From Clostridiales bacterium (GTDB lineage Bacteria; Bacillota; Clostridia; Oscillospirales; Oscillospiraceae), in NCBI GenBank assembly GCA_022772525.1, contig JALFAD010000080.1:1-64000 (forward strand): a DNA stretch of 64,000 nucleotides, given 5' to 3'. Shown here one piece after another: positions 47,665-57,788 of the stretch. Numbering within the stretch: position 1 is the stretch's first letter; every line of letters begins with the position of its first letter. The translations under genes and the position numbers were made by a program. Under the pieces are notes generated by a model. The model had not been told where the DNA came from, did no database searches, and was given only the letters and a program-made list of their open reading frames with translations.

Positions 47665-47916
47665 TTATTTGATTTCCTGCTCAATGTTGTCAAAGAGCTC
47701 GTCATCAAAGAACTGCCGCAGGGTGATTCCCAGCCCATCGCAGAGCTTCTGCAGGGAAACCACACCGGGGTTCTGACTCTTTGCATTGAGCATGCTGTAA
47801 ACCGTGGAGGGGGATACTCCCGCACTACCGGCGAGGGCGTTGATGGCAATTCCACGTTCTGCGCACAGCGCCAGAATTCTGGCTGCAACTGCTTCTTTGG
47901 CGTTCATAAACATCAT
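47665..47916 (-). CDS. XRE-family HTH regulator
   Basis: ILALCAERGIAINALAGSAGVSPSTVYSMLNAKSQNPGVVSLQKLCDGLGITLRQFF. Confidence 0.88.
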   Translation of the reverse strand: MMFMNAKEAVAARILALCAERGIAINALAGSAGVSPSTVYSMLNAKSQNPGVVSLQKLCDGLGITLRQFFDDELFDNIEQEIK

Positions 47917-47925
47917 CCTTCTGTA

Positions 47926-48022
47926 CGATATATCGCTGACTGTATTCTATAAAAAGTTGGGATATATCGAGTGCGATATATCGCAATTATGCGAAGCCTA
48001 TGGTAAAATATGCGATATATCG
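47926..48022. promoter_or_regulatory. Operator array of repeated CGATATATCG palindromes
   Basis: CGATATATCG at 47926-47935, 47974-47983, 48013-48022 and imperfect GGATATATCG at 47960-47969. Confidence 0.8.
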
Positions 48023-48043
48023 TAAAACGAGGAGGAAAGTTTT

Positions 48044-48526
48044 ATGCATTTAAGAGCGAAAACCTGCTGTTTTACCGGGCACAGGAGCCTGAGCGGTGAA
48101 GAAAAGTTGAAAGCGGCTGTTCGTTTACGCAGAGTGATAGAGGAGCAGATCAAGGCTGGGATTGTGTTTTATGGAGCCGGAGGCGCACTGGGGTTTGATA
48201 CACTGGCTGCGCAGACGGTTCTGGACATGAAAAAAGAATATCCTCAGCTGCGCCTGATTTTGGTGCTGCCCTGTGAGGATCAGACCAGAGGATGGCGCAG
48301 TGAGGATATTGCAGTTTATGAAGACATCAAGCGCAGAAGCGATAAGGTTGTGTATGTGTCCCGGGCATACACCCCGGACTGCATGCACCGGCGTAACCGC
48401 CATCTGGTGGATCACAGCGGAACATGTATCTGCTACCTGACGAGGAGAAGTGGAGGAACGGCATATACCGTGGATTACGCCCGGAGGAAGGGGCTGCGCA
48501 TTATCAACATGGCGGAGTATATCTGA
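48044..48526 (+). CDS. SLOG / DUF1273 (YpsA-like) protein
   Basis: CCFTGHRSL, FYGAGGALGFDTLAAQTVLDMKKEYPQLRLILVLPCEDQ. Confidence 0.85.
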   Translation: MHLRAKTCCFTGHRSLSGEEKLKAAVRLRRVIEEQIKAGIVFYGAGGALGFDTLAAQTVLDMKKEYPQLRLILVLPCEDQTRGWRSEDIAVYEDIKRRSDKVVYVSRAYTPDCMHRRNRHLVDHSGTCICYLTRRSGGTAYTVDYARRKGLRIINMAEYI

Positions 48527-48643
48527 AATGGCTTTGGTATTGAATATGAAATATGAGGCTTGTTTATTTAGCAGCGCATGACGATTGGCAGTCATGCGCT
48601 GTTGCGTTCACAAGGACTATGAAATGAATAAGGAGGGAACCCA

Positions 48644-49318
48644 ATGAATATCCGAAAAAACATTGACTATACCGATATGTACGCAGCCCTGGACAGCACA
48701 ATGGAAAAGAATCTGTCTCAGGTGGAGTTGTATTATGAGATCGGCAGAGCCGTATGCCAGAGAACAGAAAAAGGAGCGGCAGTTGCCGCTGCCGCATATC
48801 TGAGTGAACAATACCCGGACATTCAAGGCTTCTCTCCTAGAAACCTTCGCCGGATGCGCGTTTTTTACCGGACTTATGAGGATCAACCGGCACTGCTGTC
48901 CCTGGCGCTGCGGCTTTGTTGGACACAGAATGTTGTGATTCTGGAAGCAGACCTGACAATGGAGTTGCAGGCTTGGTATCTGAAAGCTGTTTTGCAGTTT
49001 GGATGGTCAAAAGCGGAGTTGATGGAGAAGATTACGACCAATGCGCATGAAATGATTATTCTCACTATTGACGTGGAAACAAGCGATACTGTGGAGCTGG
49101 AAGAAGACGCACAAAACATCGCCGGCAATTCGTGCCACAATGGAAATGAAATACCGAACCTGACTAGAATAATAATATGCTGGGAGGAGTTACAGAAAAG
49201 CGGTAGACGACGGTCAATAATGCCATGTTCAATCCATACAGAGAAAAAAACTGAAAAAATCATTATAACTAGTTGCACATTTGTGTGCAACAAAAGCTGG
49301 ATTTTTGATTACTTATGA
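48644..49318 (+). CDS. DUF1016-N (YhcG-like) protein lacking the C-terminal nuclease domain
   Basis: VELYYEIGRAVCQRTEK...GFSPRNLRRMRVFYRTY...LCWTQNVVIL. Confidence 0.65.
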   Translation: MNIRKNIDYTDMYAALDSTMEKNLSQVELYYEIGRAVCQRTEKGAAVAAAAYLSEQYPDIQGFSPRNLRRMRVFYRTYEDQPALLSLALRLCWTQNVVILEADLTMELQAWYLKAVLQFGWSKAELMEKITTNAHEMIILTIDVETSDTVELEEDAQNIAGNSCHNGNEIPNLTRIIICWEELQKSGRRRSIMPCSIHTEKKTEKIIITSCTFVCNKSWIFDYL

Positions 49319-49483
49319 GTACTTGATTTAGTCTGTTGGCGGCTTCTGCTTGTGTGATATGGGTTCAAAAAGCAGATTACTGTGAATAATCTATATAATA
49401 CAAATCATGTAATCGCTTCGTTGGAAAACTTTAATTGAAAACACAGGGAGGATGTGGTATATTTGAACAGGGTGATATTCGAC

Positions 49484-51484
49484 ATGAAAAACCAGAATTC
49501 CTTAATTTCGTTGGCCTATATAAAGGTTAGTGATAATCCACTGCGTGTTTTCTGTAATTATATTTTGTATCTGCTGATGAAAGAGCCAGGGCATGCAATG
49601 CGCGCGGATTTGCTGAAAGATCAGCTCCTCCAAGAGTTTGGTTTAAGCATGCCGCAGCAGTTGATCAATAATTGCATAAGAATCCTTCAGAAGCAGGGAG
49701 AGGTAACGCGCTTAGATCACGGTGCTGGGTACCGCGTAGCGGATACTAAATTCGATATTGATGCTTTTGAAAAAAAACGTATGCAACTACATGAACACGA
49801 GGAAGCATTGCTAAAGTCTCTGATAGAATTTGTAAGTGAGCGATATAAGAAAACATGGAGTAAGGATGATGCTAGACAAAATCTATCCTATTTCCTGGAT
49901 AAGGAAGGATATGGTGCGCAACTATTCCTCCAGAAGAGTCTTGAAATTGAAGGCAGAAAGATATCCCCATCGCTGTATATTGGTCGTTATATTGATTTCA
50001 TTCAAAAGCAGCCAGATGCCATTGAGAGGACATATTTGGAAGAAGTTGTCAACGGCATGATGGTGCTTCAGGGTATCCGGCAGACGGAAGACTACCAACA
50101 GAACAAGCAACAAAAATTCAAAGGAACTGTTTTTTATCTTGATACGAAGCTGGTGCTTCGCGCATTAGGCTTCTCCTGGAAAGCACAAGTGGATTCCGTA
50201 CGTGAAATGGTTCGTTTGCTGCGGGATAAATATGAAGCGCGAATTGGCATTTTCCCCCAAACTTTGACTGAGGTTGAAAATGCCCTGTCAGCTGCAGGAA
50301 ACGCGATTAAGAATAATAGACCGGTTCGGGATCTAGAATTGAAGCTTTTCAGCGAGCTGTACCCGGAAGAAGCTTCAATGATGTTGGATTACCTGTCCAG
50401 CCTTAAGGGGCTTCTGAAACGCGAACTTGGAATTGATGAAACAACAACCATGGACTGGAATAGCAGCGATGCCCAGAGATATCATATTGATACCAAGGCT
50501 ATTGCGGATTATATTGAGCAAAAATGTGGCTGGAAGCGCGGCTCTGTGGATTACGATGTAGAAATTATTAATCAGATCAATATTCTTCGGAAAGCAAATT
50601 ACACACAGCCGTATGGTAGCAAAAGCAGATTACCGGTTTTTGTAACGTCGAACAGTAAACTGGCCTATACATTCCGCGACTACATCAACGAAAGCGAAGA
50701 AAACGGAAAGGGTTGGAGTTCTCATGCATTGCCGGTCATATCCGATAATATGCTTTTGTATCGCGTGTGGTTGCCCTTTGCAACGGAATTCAGTGATCTT
50801 CCTGCACTGACGCTGTCTAGATTTGCATACTCTGCACAAAGTGAAGGGATTGTATTCTTTGAGGAGTTCAGGAAAGTGGCAGCTGGACTGGACCGAACAC
50901 GAAATGTGGACTTGATCAGTACTACTGAAGCCACTCGCAGGAAACTGGAGGATATTCTTATCAGAGAGACGGACGGCGAACTGGATCAACTGACATCTGA
51001 GGTTGTGGCAACTTCATTTGAAGAATGCGTGCGTATGGAGCATATTGATCTAGTCGAAGAAAATAAGGATTTGAGTGAGAGGGTGGGAACAAGAGAATCG
51101 CAGGTAATACAGCTTTTGGCTAAGGATTATATAAATAAGCTGGGGTGGCTGCGAATTCTGTTGTTCGCTTCAAAATATTGGTGGCTGTTGGGCTTCGGTG
51201 TTCTGTTCGCTGTGACATCTGCAATTAGTGAAAACGTGTATTTTCGCAGCATCTCTGCGATTCCAATCCTGATTCAGTTGGTCCAATTTGCCATTGATAA
51301 GTTTATTGATGATAGAGGTCTTCGGTTCTGCGTGTATGATAGAACACTAGCCTTTGTTAAACGCCGATATATCAAGAAGATATCTGCTGGGCTTGAAACC
51401 GCTGGGTATGCATCTGATAAAGATGCTGTTATCAAATACTGCTTGTCCCGTACGGCGGCATTGAATGAGACTAGGACTGTTTGA
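49484..51484 (+). CDS. Uncharacterised ~670-aa protein: winged-helix-like N-terminus, PIN-like domain, two C-terminal TM helices
   Basis: GTVFYLDTKLVLRALGFSW and LPVFVTSNSKLAYTFRDYIN PIN-like acidic motifs; LLFASKYWWLLGFGVLFAVTSAI and SISAIPILIQLVQFAI hydrophobic helices. Confidence 0.6.
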   Translation: MKNQNSLISLAYIKVSDNPLRVFCNYILYLLMKEPGHAMRADLLKDQLLQEFGLSMPQQLINNCIRILQKQGEVTRLDHGAGYRVADTKFDIDAFEKKRMQLHEHEEALLKSLIEFVSERYKKTWSKDDARQNLSYFLDKEGYGAQLFLQKSLEIEGRKISPSLYIGRYIDFIQKQPDAIERTYLEEVVNGMMVLQGIRQTEDYQQNKQQKFKGTVFYLDTKLVLRALGFSWKAQVDSVREMVRLLRDKYEARIGIFPQTLTEVENALSAAGNAIKNNRPVRDLELKLFSELYPEEASMMLDYLSSLKGLLKRELGIDETTTMDWNSSDAQRYHIDTKAIADYIEQKCGWKRGSVDYDVEIINQINILRKANYTQPYGSKSRLPVFVTSNSKLAYTFRDYINESEENGKGWSSHALPVISDNMLLYRVWLPFATEFSDLPALTLSRFAYSAQSEGIVFFEEFRKVAAGLDRTRNVDLISTTEATRRKLEDILIRETDGELDQLTSEVVATSFEECVRMEHIDLVEENKDLSERVGTRESQVIQLLAKDYINKLGWLRILLFASKYWWLLGFGVLFAVTSAISENVYFRSISAIPILIQLVQFAIDKFIDDRGLRFCVYDRTLAFVKRRYIKKISAGLETAGYASDKDAVIKYCLSRTAALNETRTV

Positions 51485-52015
51485 CCTGGAAAGCGGTTTT
51501 GTGCCTAGAACATGATATCTAAAGTGTACACAACACACATTTGTAGTGTACACTATAGATATCAACTATGAAAAGTTGAGTTTATAGTGTACATTTCATT
51601 TTATACAGCCATTATTGCAATGGATTTGTTTTAACTTCTCTGGTAAAATGTTAACACGTTTTTTGTGAATCTCATAGATATCATTCCGCTGTGAATAGAC
51701 ATCACCGAAGTTCAGAAGCCCGTACCCACGATTTGAATAGAATATAGGCAGCGCCCTTTTTGGTTTCGGACAGAATTTCAAAAAGGGAACAGCTTTTTTA
51801 GAGAGTTTTCAGAAAATAATCATATGTGAATCAGCCGGGATTTTTGTGGCGCAGCGGCGCCATAAGAATCCCGGCTTTTTCTTTTTCAAAAAGGGCGCTG
51901 CCTCGCAGCACCCTTTCCTCAGCCGTTCTCCTTTTTAGGAAGGACGGCTTTTTTCATTTTCTTAGAACAATATCCCGTGCCTGAAAAAGGGCGCTGGGGG
52001 AAATGGAGGTTAATC

Positions 52016-52237
52016 GTGAAGAATCCGAACAGTGGAAGTACCAAACTCAAACGAGCTAGACCCGAATACCGTTCCCACACGGGGCCTCCCGCTCAGACGG
52101 AGAAACCTGTCTGTACAGCCACCCCACTGTGCGAGGGATGTCCCTTTCCCGGTCACGGCTTTCTTTGTCAGGGCGTGGACGGGGAGTGTATGCGCACACG
52201 ACTGATGAAACTATCCGTGAAGGAGGACACCAAATGA
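52016..52237 (+). CDS. Small Cys-rich ICE protein (copy 2)
   Basis: Near-identical to 700-921. Confidence 0.6.
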   Translation: MKNPNSGSTKLKRARPEYRSHTGPPAQTEKPVCTATPLCEGCPFPGHGFLCQGVDGECMRTRLMKLSVKEDTK

Positions 52238-52515
52238 ATATGCCATTTCCCAGCCGTGAGCAGGTGGAGTCTATCCGAAAGAATTACCCACCCGGCACGC
52301 GCGTTATGCTGAACAACATGAATGACCCATACTCCCTGGTAGAACTCGGAACCCGTGGTACCGTCCGATATGTGGATGATGCCGGTCAGATCGGCGTTGC
52401 CTGGGATAATGGACGCAGCCTTTCGCTGATCCCCGGCGAGGACAGCTTCCGAAAACTGACCCAGCAGGAGATCGCCCAGGAACAGGGCATGAGAATGGAG
52501 GAGATGAAATTGTGA
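52234..52515 (+). CDS. DUF4314-like protein (copy 2)
   Basis: Near-identical to 918-1199. Confidence 0.75.
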   Translation: MNMPFPSREQVESIRKNYPPGTRVMLNNMNDPYSLVELGTRGTVRYVDDAGQIGVAWDNGRSLSLIPGEDSFRKLTQQEIAQEQGMRMEEMKL

Positions 52516-53096
52516 GTATACGGCAGATTACCAAGGAACAGCTCCGCTGCATGGGAGATCAAGAGGGGCTTGTCCTCCAGGGCTGCGGCGGCGATCCCCA
52601 GGAATGGCTGGATGGAATCAACCAGATTCTCACCGATGAAGGCATCCTCAAAATGGGCGCCGGATTCGAGAATGCCTATACCTCCCAGCATGAGGGTCTG
52701 ACCTGTATGCTGTTTCCCTTCAAAGAAGATATGGAACTGGATGTGGGAAAGCTTGCCGTATGGCGGCTGGCATCCTATTCCACCTTCGGCGGAACATGGC
52801 TGTCTGACTATGTTCCCAATCGTCTCGGCGGTTTTGTGCAGGTTCAGGAATCAGAAGCGGAGCCTGCGCGTATCAAGCCGGATTGTCCCCTCATAGGGAC
52901 TGACGGCAATATCTTTCATCTTATTGGCAGAGCCTCGAAGACCCTGCGAAAGAACGGGATGCAGGAGCAGGCAGAGGAGATGCGTAACAGAATCTTTCAA
53001 TGCCAGAGCTACGATTCCGCTCTGAGTATCATCGGGGATTATGTGAATATTACCGCTGCCCATCAGGAGGAGTGTATGGACATGGAGATGGAGTAA
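52512..53096 (+). CDS. Conserved ICE hypothetical protein (copy 2)
   Basis: Near-identical to 1196-1780. Confidence 0.75.
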   Translation: MSIRQITKEQLRCMGDQEGLVLQGCGGDPQEWLDGINQILTDEGILKMGAGFENAYTSQHEGLTCMLFPFKEDMELDVGKLAVWRLASYSTFGGTWLSDYVPNRLGGFVQVQESEAEPARIKPDCPLIGTDGNIFHLIGRASKTLRKNGMQEQAEEMRNRIFQCQSYDSALSIIGDYVNITAAHQEECMDMEME

Positions 53097-53153
53097 GGCC
53101 GCTATGGAATCCGAAAGGAAACCATAGCGGCCTTTTTGCGTTCTATGGAAGAA

Positions 53154-53462
53154 TCAATCCCACATGTGCTTCAGAAGGTAGGACTCCAGATCGTAGTCAT
53201 ATTTGAAGCGAACGCCCGTAATGGACTCGCCGCTCAGAATGGCGGTGTACGCCTTCTGGTGAATTTCGTTCTGCTCCCGATCGCCGACAAACAGGTTGTC
53301 CGAGATCATCAGGGCGAAGGCGGCGTCCGGGTATTTGGCTTCCAGTTCGGGAATGCTCTCCGGCGCGGCATGGCGCAGGGCGCTGATGCCGGGAATATGG
53401 CTGAAAGCCGCTTCCTGTTGGGCGAAAAGCTCCTGACGGGTGTGGGGAATGGCAGTGCTCAT
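53154..53462 (-). CDS. Conserved ICE hypothetical protein (copy 2)
   Basis: MSTAIPHTRQELFAQQEAAFSHIPGISALRHAAPESIPELEAKYPDAAFALMISDNLFVGDREQNEIHQKAYTAIL. Confidence 0.65.
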   Translation of the reverse strand: MSTAIPHTRQELFAQQEAAFSHIPGISALRHAAPESIPELEAKYPDAAFALMISDNLFVGDREQNEIHQKAYTAILSGESITGVRFKYDYDLESYLLKHMWD

Positions 53463-53832
53463 TTTGAATCTCTCCTTTTTCTGTACGCACTGGGTGAAAT
53501 GATACCATGAAAGAAGTATAAGAACAAGACTTGACTTTTCCGAAAACCTTGTTCCCGGAGATTCTAGCAGAAGTACTGTCCAATAAACCGGGAATGAATC
53601 AAACAAATATTTGCAAACCTTGAAGGGAGGTGATGTCAATGAAAAATCGACGCAAATTTGCGGATAGGTATCCCGAAAAATGGAAGGATAATAAACCCAA
53701 CGGCCGATACAGCAGCCTGACCCCAGGCACTGTACCGGCCGTTTCTATTTGGATTGGAGCGTGAGATAACCTATCAGAACCCCAATAACCCGCATCGGCA
53801 ACAAGACGAACCTGCTGCCGATCATTCTGCCC

Positions 53833-54765
53833 GTGTTCCCCAAGGAATTCGGGCGCTACATTGAAATCTTTGGCGGCAGCGGCGCTGTGCTGCTGGGCAA
53901 GGAACCCAGCAAATTCGAGGTCTACAACGACATCGAAGGTGAGCTGGTGAATTTCTTCCGGGTGGTGAAGAACCGCCCCGCGGAGCTGCTGCTGGAACTG
54001 GATTTGCTGCCCCTTAACTCCCGGGAGGAGTTCGCCAGCTGGCTCCACTTTCACGACGGCGGCAACGAACCCACCATCCACCTGTCGGATCAGGTGGAGA
54101 TCCTCGACAGAACGACCCCTGCCTATCTGCGACAGGAGGCGGAGGCGCTGAAAGAGTCCCTGCGGAAGCGTTCGGACTACCGGGATGTGCGGCAGGCGGC
54201 GGCCTACCTGAAGCGTGTGCGAAACAGCTATTCCAGCTCCGGGCGGAGCTTCGCCTGCCAGCCTTTCAGTGTGCGCACCCTGTTTACCCAGATCCGGGAG
54301 ATGTCCCAGCGGCTGGAAAACGTTATCATCGAGCAGCAGAGCTTCGAGGTGCTGATTCCCCACTATGACCGGGAGGATGCGTTCTTTTACGGCGACCCGC
54401 CCTACTATGACAGTGAATATGTCTACGACGCGGAGTTTGGCTGGGATCACCATGTTTTGCTGCGGGATACGCTGGCACGCTGCAAGGGCAAGTGGCTCAT
54501 CTCTCAGGTGGACTGCCCGGAAATTCGGTATCTTTTCAAGGATTACGAGATTCTGGATTTCCAGCGGATTCACCCCATGGTGCAGAAGTATGCCCCCGGT
54601 AAGCAGTTCGGGGAACTGCTCATCGGAAACTATGATCTTCTGGAGCGGGAACGGGAGGTTCCCATCCAGATGTCCCTGAATGAATTGCTGGGAGAGTCCA
54701 TCCCGGTAGAACAAATTTTGAAGGAGCGAATTATACCATGCAGAAATCGAACAATGAAATCGTAG
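53833..54765 (+). CDS. DNA adenine methylase (D12 class), N-terminus possibly truncated
   Basis: In-frame upstream RTPITRIGNKTNLLPIILPVFPKEFGRYIEIFGGSGAVLLG but no ATG; DREDAFFYGDPPYYDSE (DPPY). Confidence 0.85.
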   Translation: MFPKEFGRYIEIFGGSGAVLLGKEPSKFEVYNDIEGELVNFFRVVKNRPAELLLELDLLPLNSREEFASWLHFHDGGNEPTIHLSDQVEILDRTTPAYLRQEAEALKESLRKRSDYRDVRQAAAYLKRVRNSYSSSGRSFACQPFSVRTLFTQIREMSQRLENVIIEQQSFEVLIPHYDREDAFFYGDPPYYDSEYVYDAEFGWDHHVLLRDTLARCKGKWLISQVDCPEIRYLFKDYEILDFQRIHPMVQKYAPGKQFGELLIGNYDLLEREREVPIQMSLNELLGESIPVEQILKERIIPCRNRTMKS

Positions 54766-54944
54766 AAAGTGTCCTTATTGGCATTCCGGCAGACCTGCTG
54801 GAGGAAGTGGGTATCGACCTGTACTCCACCATCCAGATGAGCGTCTCCCGTGGCCGGATCATCATTGAACCTGTGGACGAGGAAGAAAGTACATTCCACC
54901 AGCGGTGTCCCCATGCCTGCTTCTGTGAGGGGTGCCGGGGATGA
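54738..54944 (+). CDS. AbrB-like small protein 1
   Basis: IGIPADLLEEVGIDLYSTIQMSVSRGRIIIEPV. Confidence 0.6.
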   Translation: MQKSNNEIVESVLIGIPADLLEEVGIDLYSTIQMSVSRGRIIIEPVDEEESTFHQRCPHACFCEGCRG

Positions 54945-55243
54945 AGATATTTCGGATTATCGGCAATGAGGGGAGGATCACCATTCCCTACGCAATCCGC
55001 CAGGCGGTAGGCTTCCTGCCGGATGATGTGGTGTCCTTCCAGCTCATGGAGGATGACAGCGTGCTGGTGCGGCGGGAGGCGCTGCGGGGAAAGGAGAAGA
55101 TTCCGTCCGGCTCCGGGCGGGACGCTTCCCTCATTGCCTTCCTGGAAAGCCTGGATGAAAAGCAGCGGTACAGCGCATTGGTGCATCTGTCTGTCTTGTG
55201 GGCGCAGAGCCACGATAAACTTAAGGGGAGGGAACCGGGATGA
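54941..55243 (+). CDS. AbrB-like protein 2
   Basis: FRIIGNEGRITIPYAIRQAVGFLPDDVVSFQLMEDDSVLVRRE. Confidence 0.75.
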   Translation: MKIFRIIGNEGRITIPYAIRQAVGFLPDDVVSFQLMEDDSVLVRREALRGKEKIPSGSGRDASLIAFLESLDEKQRYSALVHLSVLWAQSHDKLKGREPG

Positions 55244-55605
55244 ATCAATACCGGGTCGTGTATGTGGAGCCGGGGAAGCCCGCCGTGGAGAAGAAGATCG
55301 GCACCAAACTGGAAGATCTGCAGGCGGAAGTGGGCGGGCTTATTGAATGTATTTATGCCCACAACGACGGAACCCTCATTGTCGGCAACGATGAGGCAAA
55401 GCTGCTGGGTATGGAGGGCAACCGCAGGCTGGACAGCGGCTCCATCATCGCGGGGCCTTTCTTTGTCATTGGAGAAGCGGGTGAGAACTTCCGCTCCCTG
55501 ACGGACGAGGAGGTCAGTCGGTATTTGCAGATCTATGCCGAACCCCACCAAATTTCCCAGCGGGAGGTGCAGGCGGATATGGGCTTTACCTTTCTGTGCT
55601 TCTGA
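55240..55605 (+). CDS. DUF3846-like protein
   Basis: LEDLQAEVGGLIECIYAHNDGTLIVGNDEAKLLGMEGNRRL. Confidence 0.75.
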   Translation: MNQYRVVYVEPGKPAVEKKIGTKLEDLQAEVGGLIECIYAHNDGTLIVGNDEAKLLGMEGNRRLDSGSIIAGPFFVIGEAGENFRSLTDEEVSRYLQIYAEPHQISQREVQADMGFTFLCF

Positions 55606-55615
55606 GAGGTGCGCC

Positions 55616-56056
55616 ATGAAAATCAAAGCAAGAATTGACAGAATGGTGAACACCGGCAACGTCAAGGCCATTGCCTCGGTATCTCTGGATGGGATGTTCG
55701 TGGTGAAGAACCTGAAGGTCATGGACGGAAAAAAGGGGTTGTTTGTTTCCATGCCCCAGGAATCCTTCACCAACAAAGATGGGCAGAAGAAGTACAGCAA
55801 TACCTTCTTCGCCCTGACCAATTCCGCGAAGCTGGCGTTGCAGGAATCGGTTTTGCAGGCTTACCAGCAGCAGATCGATCCCAATTACACGCCAAAGCAG
55901 AGCTATGAGGAACAGGGCTTCCCCCAGGAGGTTCAGCACCAGCGGGACTACTATCCCCAGCCCCAATATCCCCAGCAGTACCCGGAACCCCAGTACCCGG
56001 ACTGGGTGAATGAATGCGATGACGGGATGCTTCCCATGGAGATGGGCGGCATGTAA
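55616..56056 (+). CDS. SpoVG-family protein
   Basis: ARIDRMVNTGNVKAIASVSLDGMFVVKNLKVMDGKKGLFVSMPQESF. Confidence 0.85.
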   Translation: MKIKARIDRMVNTGNVKAIASVSLDGMFVVKNLKVMDGKKGLFVSMPQESFTNKDGQKKYSNTFFALTNSAKLALQESVLQAYQQQIDPNYTPKQSYEEQGFPQEVQHQRDYYPQPQYPQQYPEPQYPDWVNECDDGMLPMEMGGM

Positions 56057-56119
56057 CAATCAGCGGTTTGCCTCTGCCAAAAGCAGGGGCTTATTTTTTA
56101 CGCAGAAAGGAATGACCAA

Positions 56120-56847
56120 ATGATATTGAACCTGAAACGCTATCTTTCTTTACTTCTGGTTCTGATGCTCCTCATTGGCATCGTACCCACAGCCTATGCC
56201 GCGGAGCCGGATACCGGCAGCGTGGTGCAGGAGGACACTACAGAGCCTACGGAACCGACAGACCCGCCGGGGGAGACGATATTATCTGCCCCTGCGGCTT
56301 TGCGCGCGGCTGGGAACTACGCAGTGATGTCCATTGCCAGCACCCAGAACAGCATCATGCTGTTTGATTATGCCGACAACGGCAACTACACCACCGTCCT
56401 CAATTCTCAGGTTGCCTGCGCCTACAAGCCCAATGGCACAGGCAGTACAAAAACTGCCTACATCAAAAACCTGGGCTGGCATTTTGCACGGTATGGCGGC
56501 GTTGCCTATCCAGACGATCCCCTGTAAAGGGTTTGGAGGACGACGAATACACCATCACGGAAATCAAAACCGCGGACGGCTATACCCTCCTGAAAAACGC
56601 TATTACGGTGGTGATCACCCGGAATGAAGGTTCTGCCTCTGCCACGGTGGACGGCAATCAGGTGAATATGCTGACGGACAGCGGCAGCGCCAACGCTCTC
56701 GCCCCGCTCAGCGTGGTGAATACCAGTGGCTTCGACCTGCCTGCCACCGGTGACCGGGGTGTGTGGATGTACGGACTGGCTGGTATCCTTCTCATGGCCG
56801 CTTCCGCCGCCTGCATCATCATTACCACCCGTAAGAAATCCAAGTGA
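56120..56847 (+). pseudogene. LPxTG surface protein (Cna-B/SpaA-like), disrupted by internal frameshift/deletion
   Basis: Signal peptide half ends at stop 56527; the other frame continues KGLEDDEYTITEIKTADGYTLLK...LPATGDRGVWMY...RKKSK. Confidence 0.7.
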
Positions 56848-56903
56848 GCATCTTTCATCTGCCCCGGAGGAAACTCCGGGGCGGCGCAGTCAGGGGAGAA
56901 AAC

Positions 56904-57788
56904 ATGAAGCGAAGGTATCTGCAAATCATCCTTGCGGCAGTGCTGTTTCTGCTGGCGCTGGGGCTGACGCTGTATCCCATGATCAGCAACTACTATAACC
57001 AGCGCCACCAATCCCAGATTCAGACCGCCTACCGGGAGGTGCTGGAACAGACGGACACCGCAGAGCTGGAACGTATCCGGGAGCAGGCGGCTGCCTATAA
57101 CGCCGCCATCACCCCCGGTGCGGCGGAGGAAGCCTATTCGCAGGAGGCGATTCTGACAGCATCCAATAATTATGTTAACCAACTGAACGTAGGAGGAAGC
57201 GGCATCATGGGCTACATCGATATTCCCAAGATCCATGTAGACCTGCCCATCTACCACGGAACGGGGACGGATTCTCTGAACAGAGGAACGGGGCATCTGC
57301 TGGGTTCCTCTCTGCCGGTGGGCGGCGAGGGTACCCATGCCATCATCACGGGCCACAGCGGCATGGCATCCCAGAAAATGTTTACCGATCTGGAGCAGCT
57401 TCAGGAGGGGGATGTGTTTTACCTTCGTGTGTTGGATGAAACCCTTGCCTATGAAGTGAAGGCAGTTCATACGGTACTGCCCCATGATACCAGCTTCTTA
57501 GGAATCGTACCCGGTGAGGATCTGTGTACACTGGTGACCTGCACGCCCACAGGGATCAATACCCACCGTCTGTTGGTGCAGGGAAGCCGGATTCCATTTG
57601 TTCCGGCAGAGGAAACGGAGATATCCGCTGTGTCCCATGAAGAAAACACAGTCTCCCACTGGGAAGACCAGTATTGGCTGGGCATCCGTCTGGGACTGAC
57701 GGCTATGGTCAGCATTGTGTTGCTGCTGAATGTATTCCTGTACCTTCGGAAGAAGCCGCAGAAAGGAGGCCGCTATGTCAGAAAGTAA
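56904..57788 (+). CDS. Sortase 1
   Basis: GYIDIPKIHVDLPIYHGTG...THAIITGHSGM...LVTCTPTGINTHRLLVQG. Confidence 0.88.
   Translation: MKRRYLQIILAAVLFLLALGLTLYPMISNYYNQRHQSQIQTAYREVLEQTDTAELERIREQAAAYNAAITPGAAEEAYSQEAILTASNNYVNQLNVGGSGIMGYIDIPKIHVDLPIYHGTGTDSLNRGTGHLLGSSLPVGGEGTHAIITGHSGMASQKMFTDLEQLQEGDVFYLRVLDETLAYEVKAVHTVLPHDTSFLGIVPGEDLCTLVTCTPTGINTHRLLVQGSRIPFVPAEETEISAVSHEENTVSHWEDQYWLGIRLGLTAMVSIVLLLNVFLYLRKKPQKGGRYVRK

Larger units (their letters stand above)
51538..53494 (+). repeat. Long direct repeat copy 2 (see 223-2180)
   Basis: Colinear diverged copy of 223-2180, 51.3 kb downstream. Confidence 0.9.
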
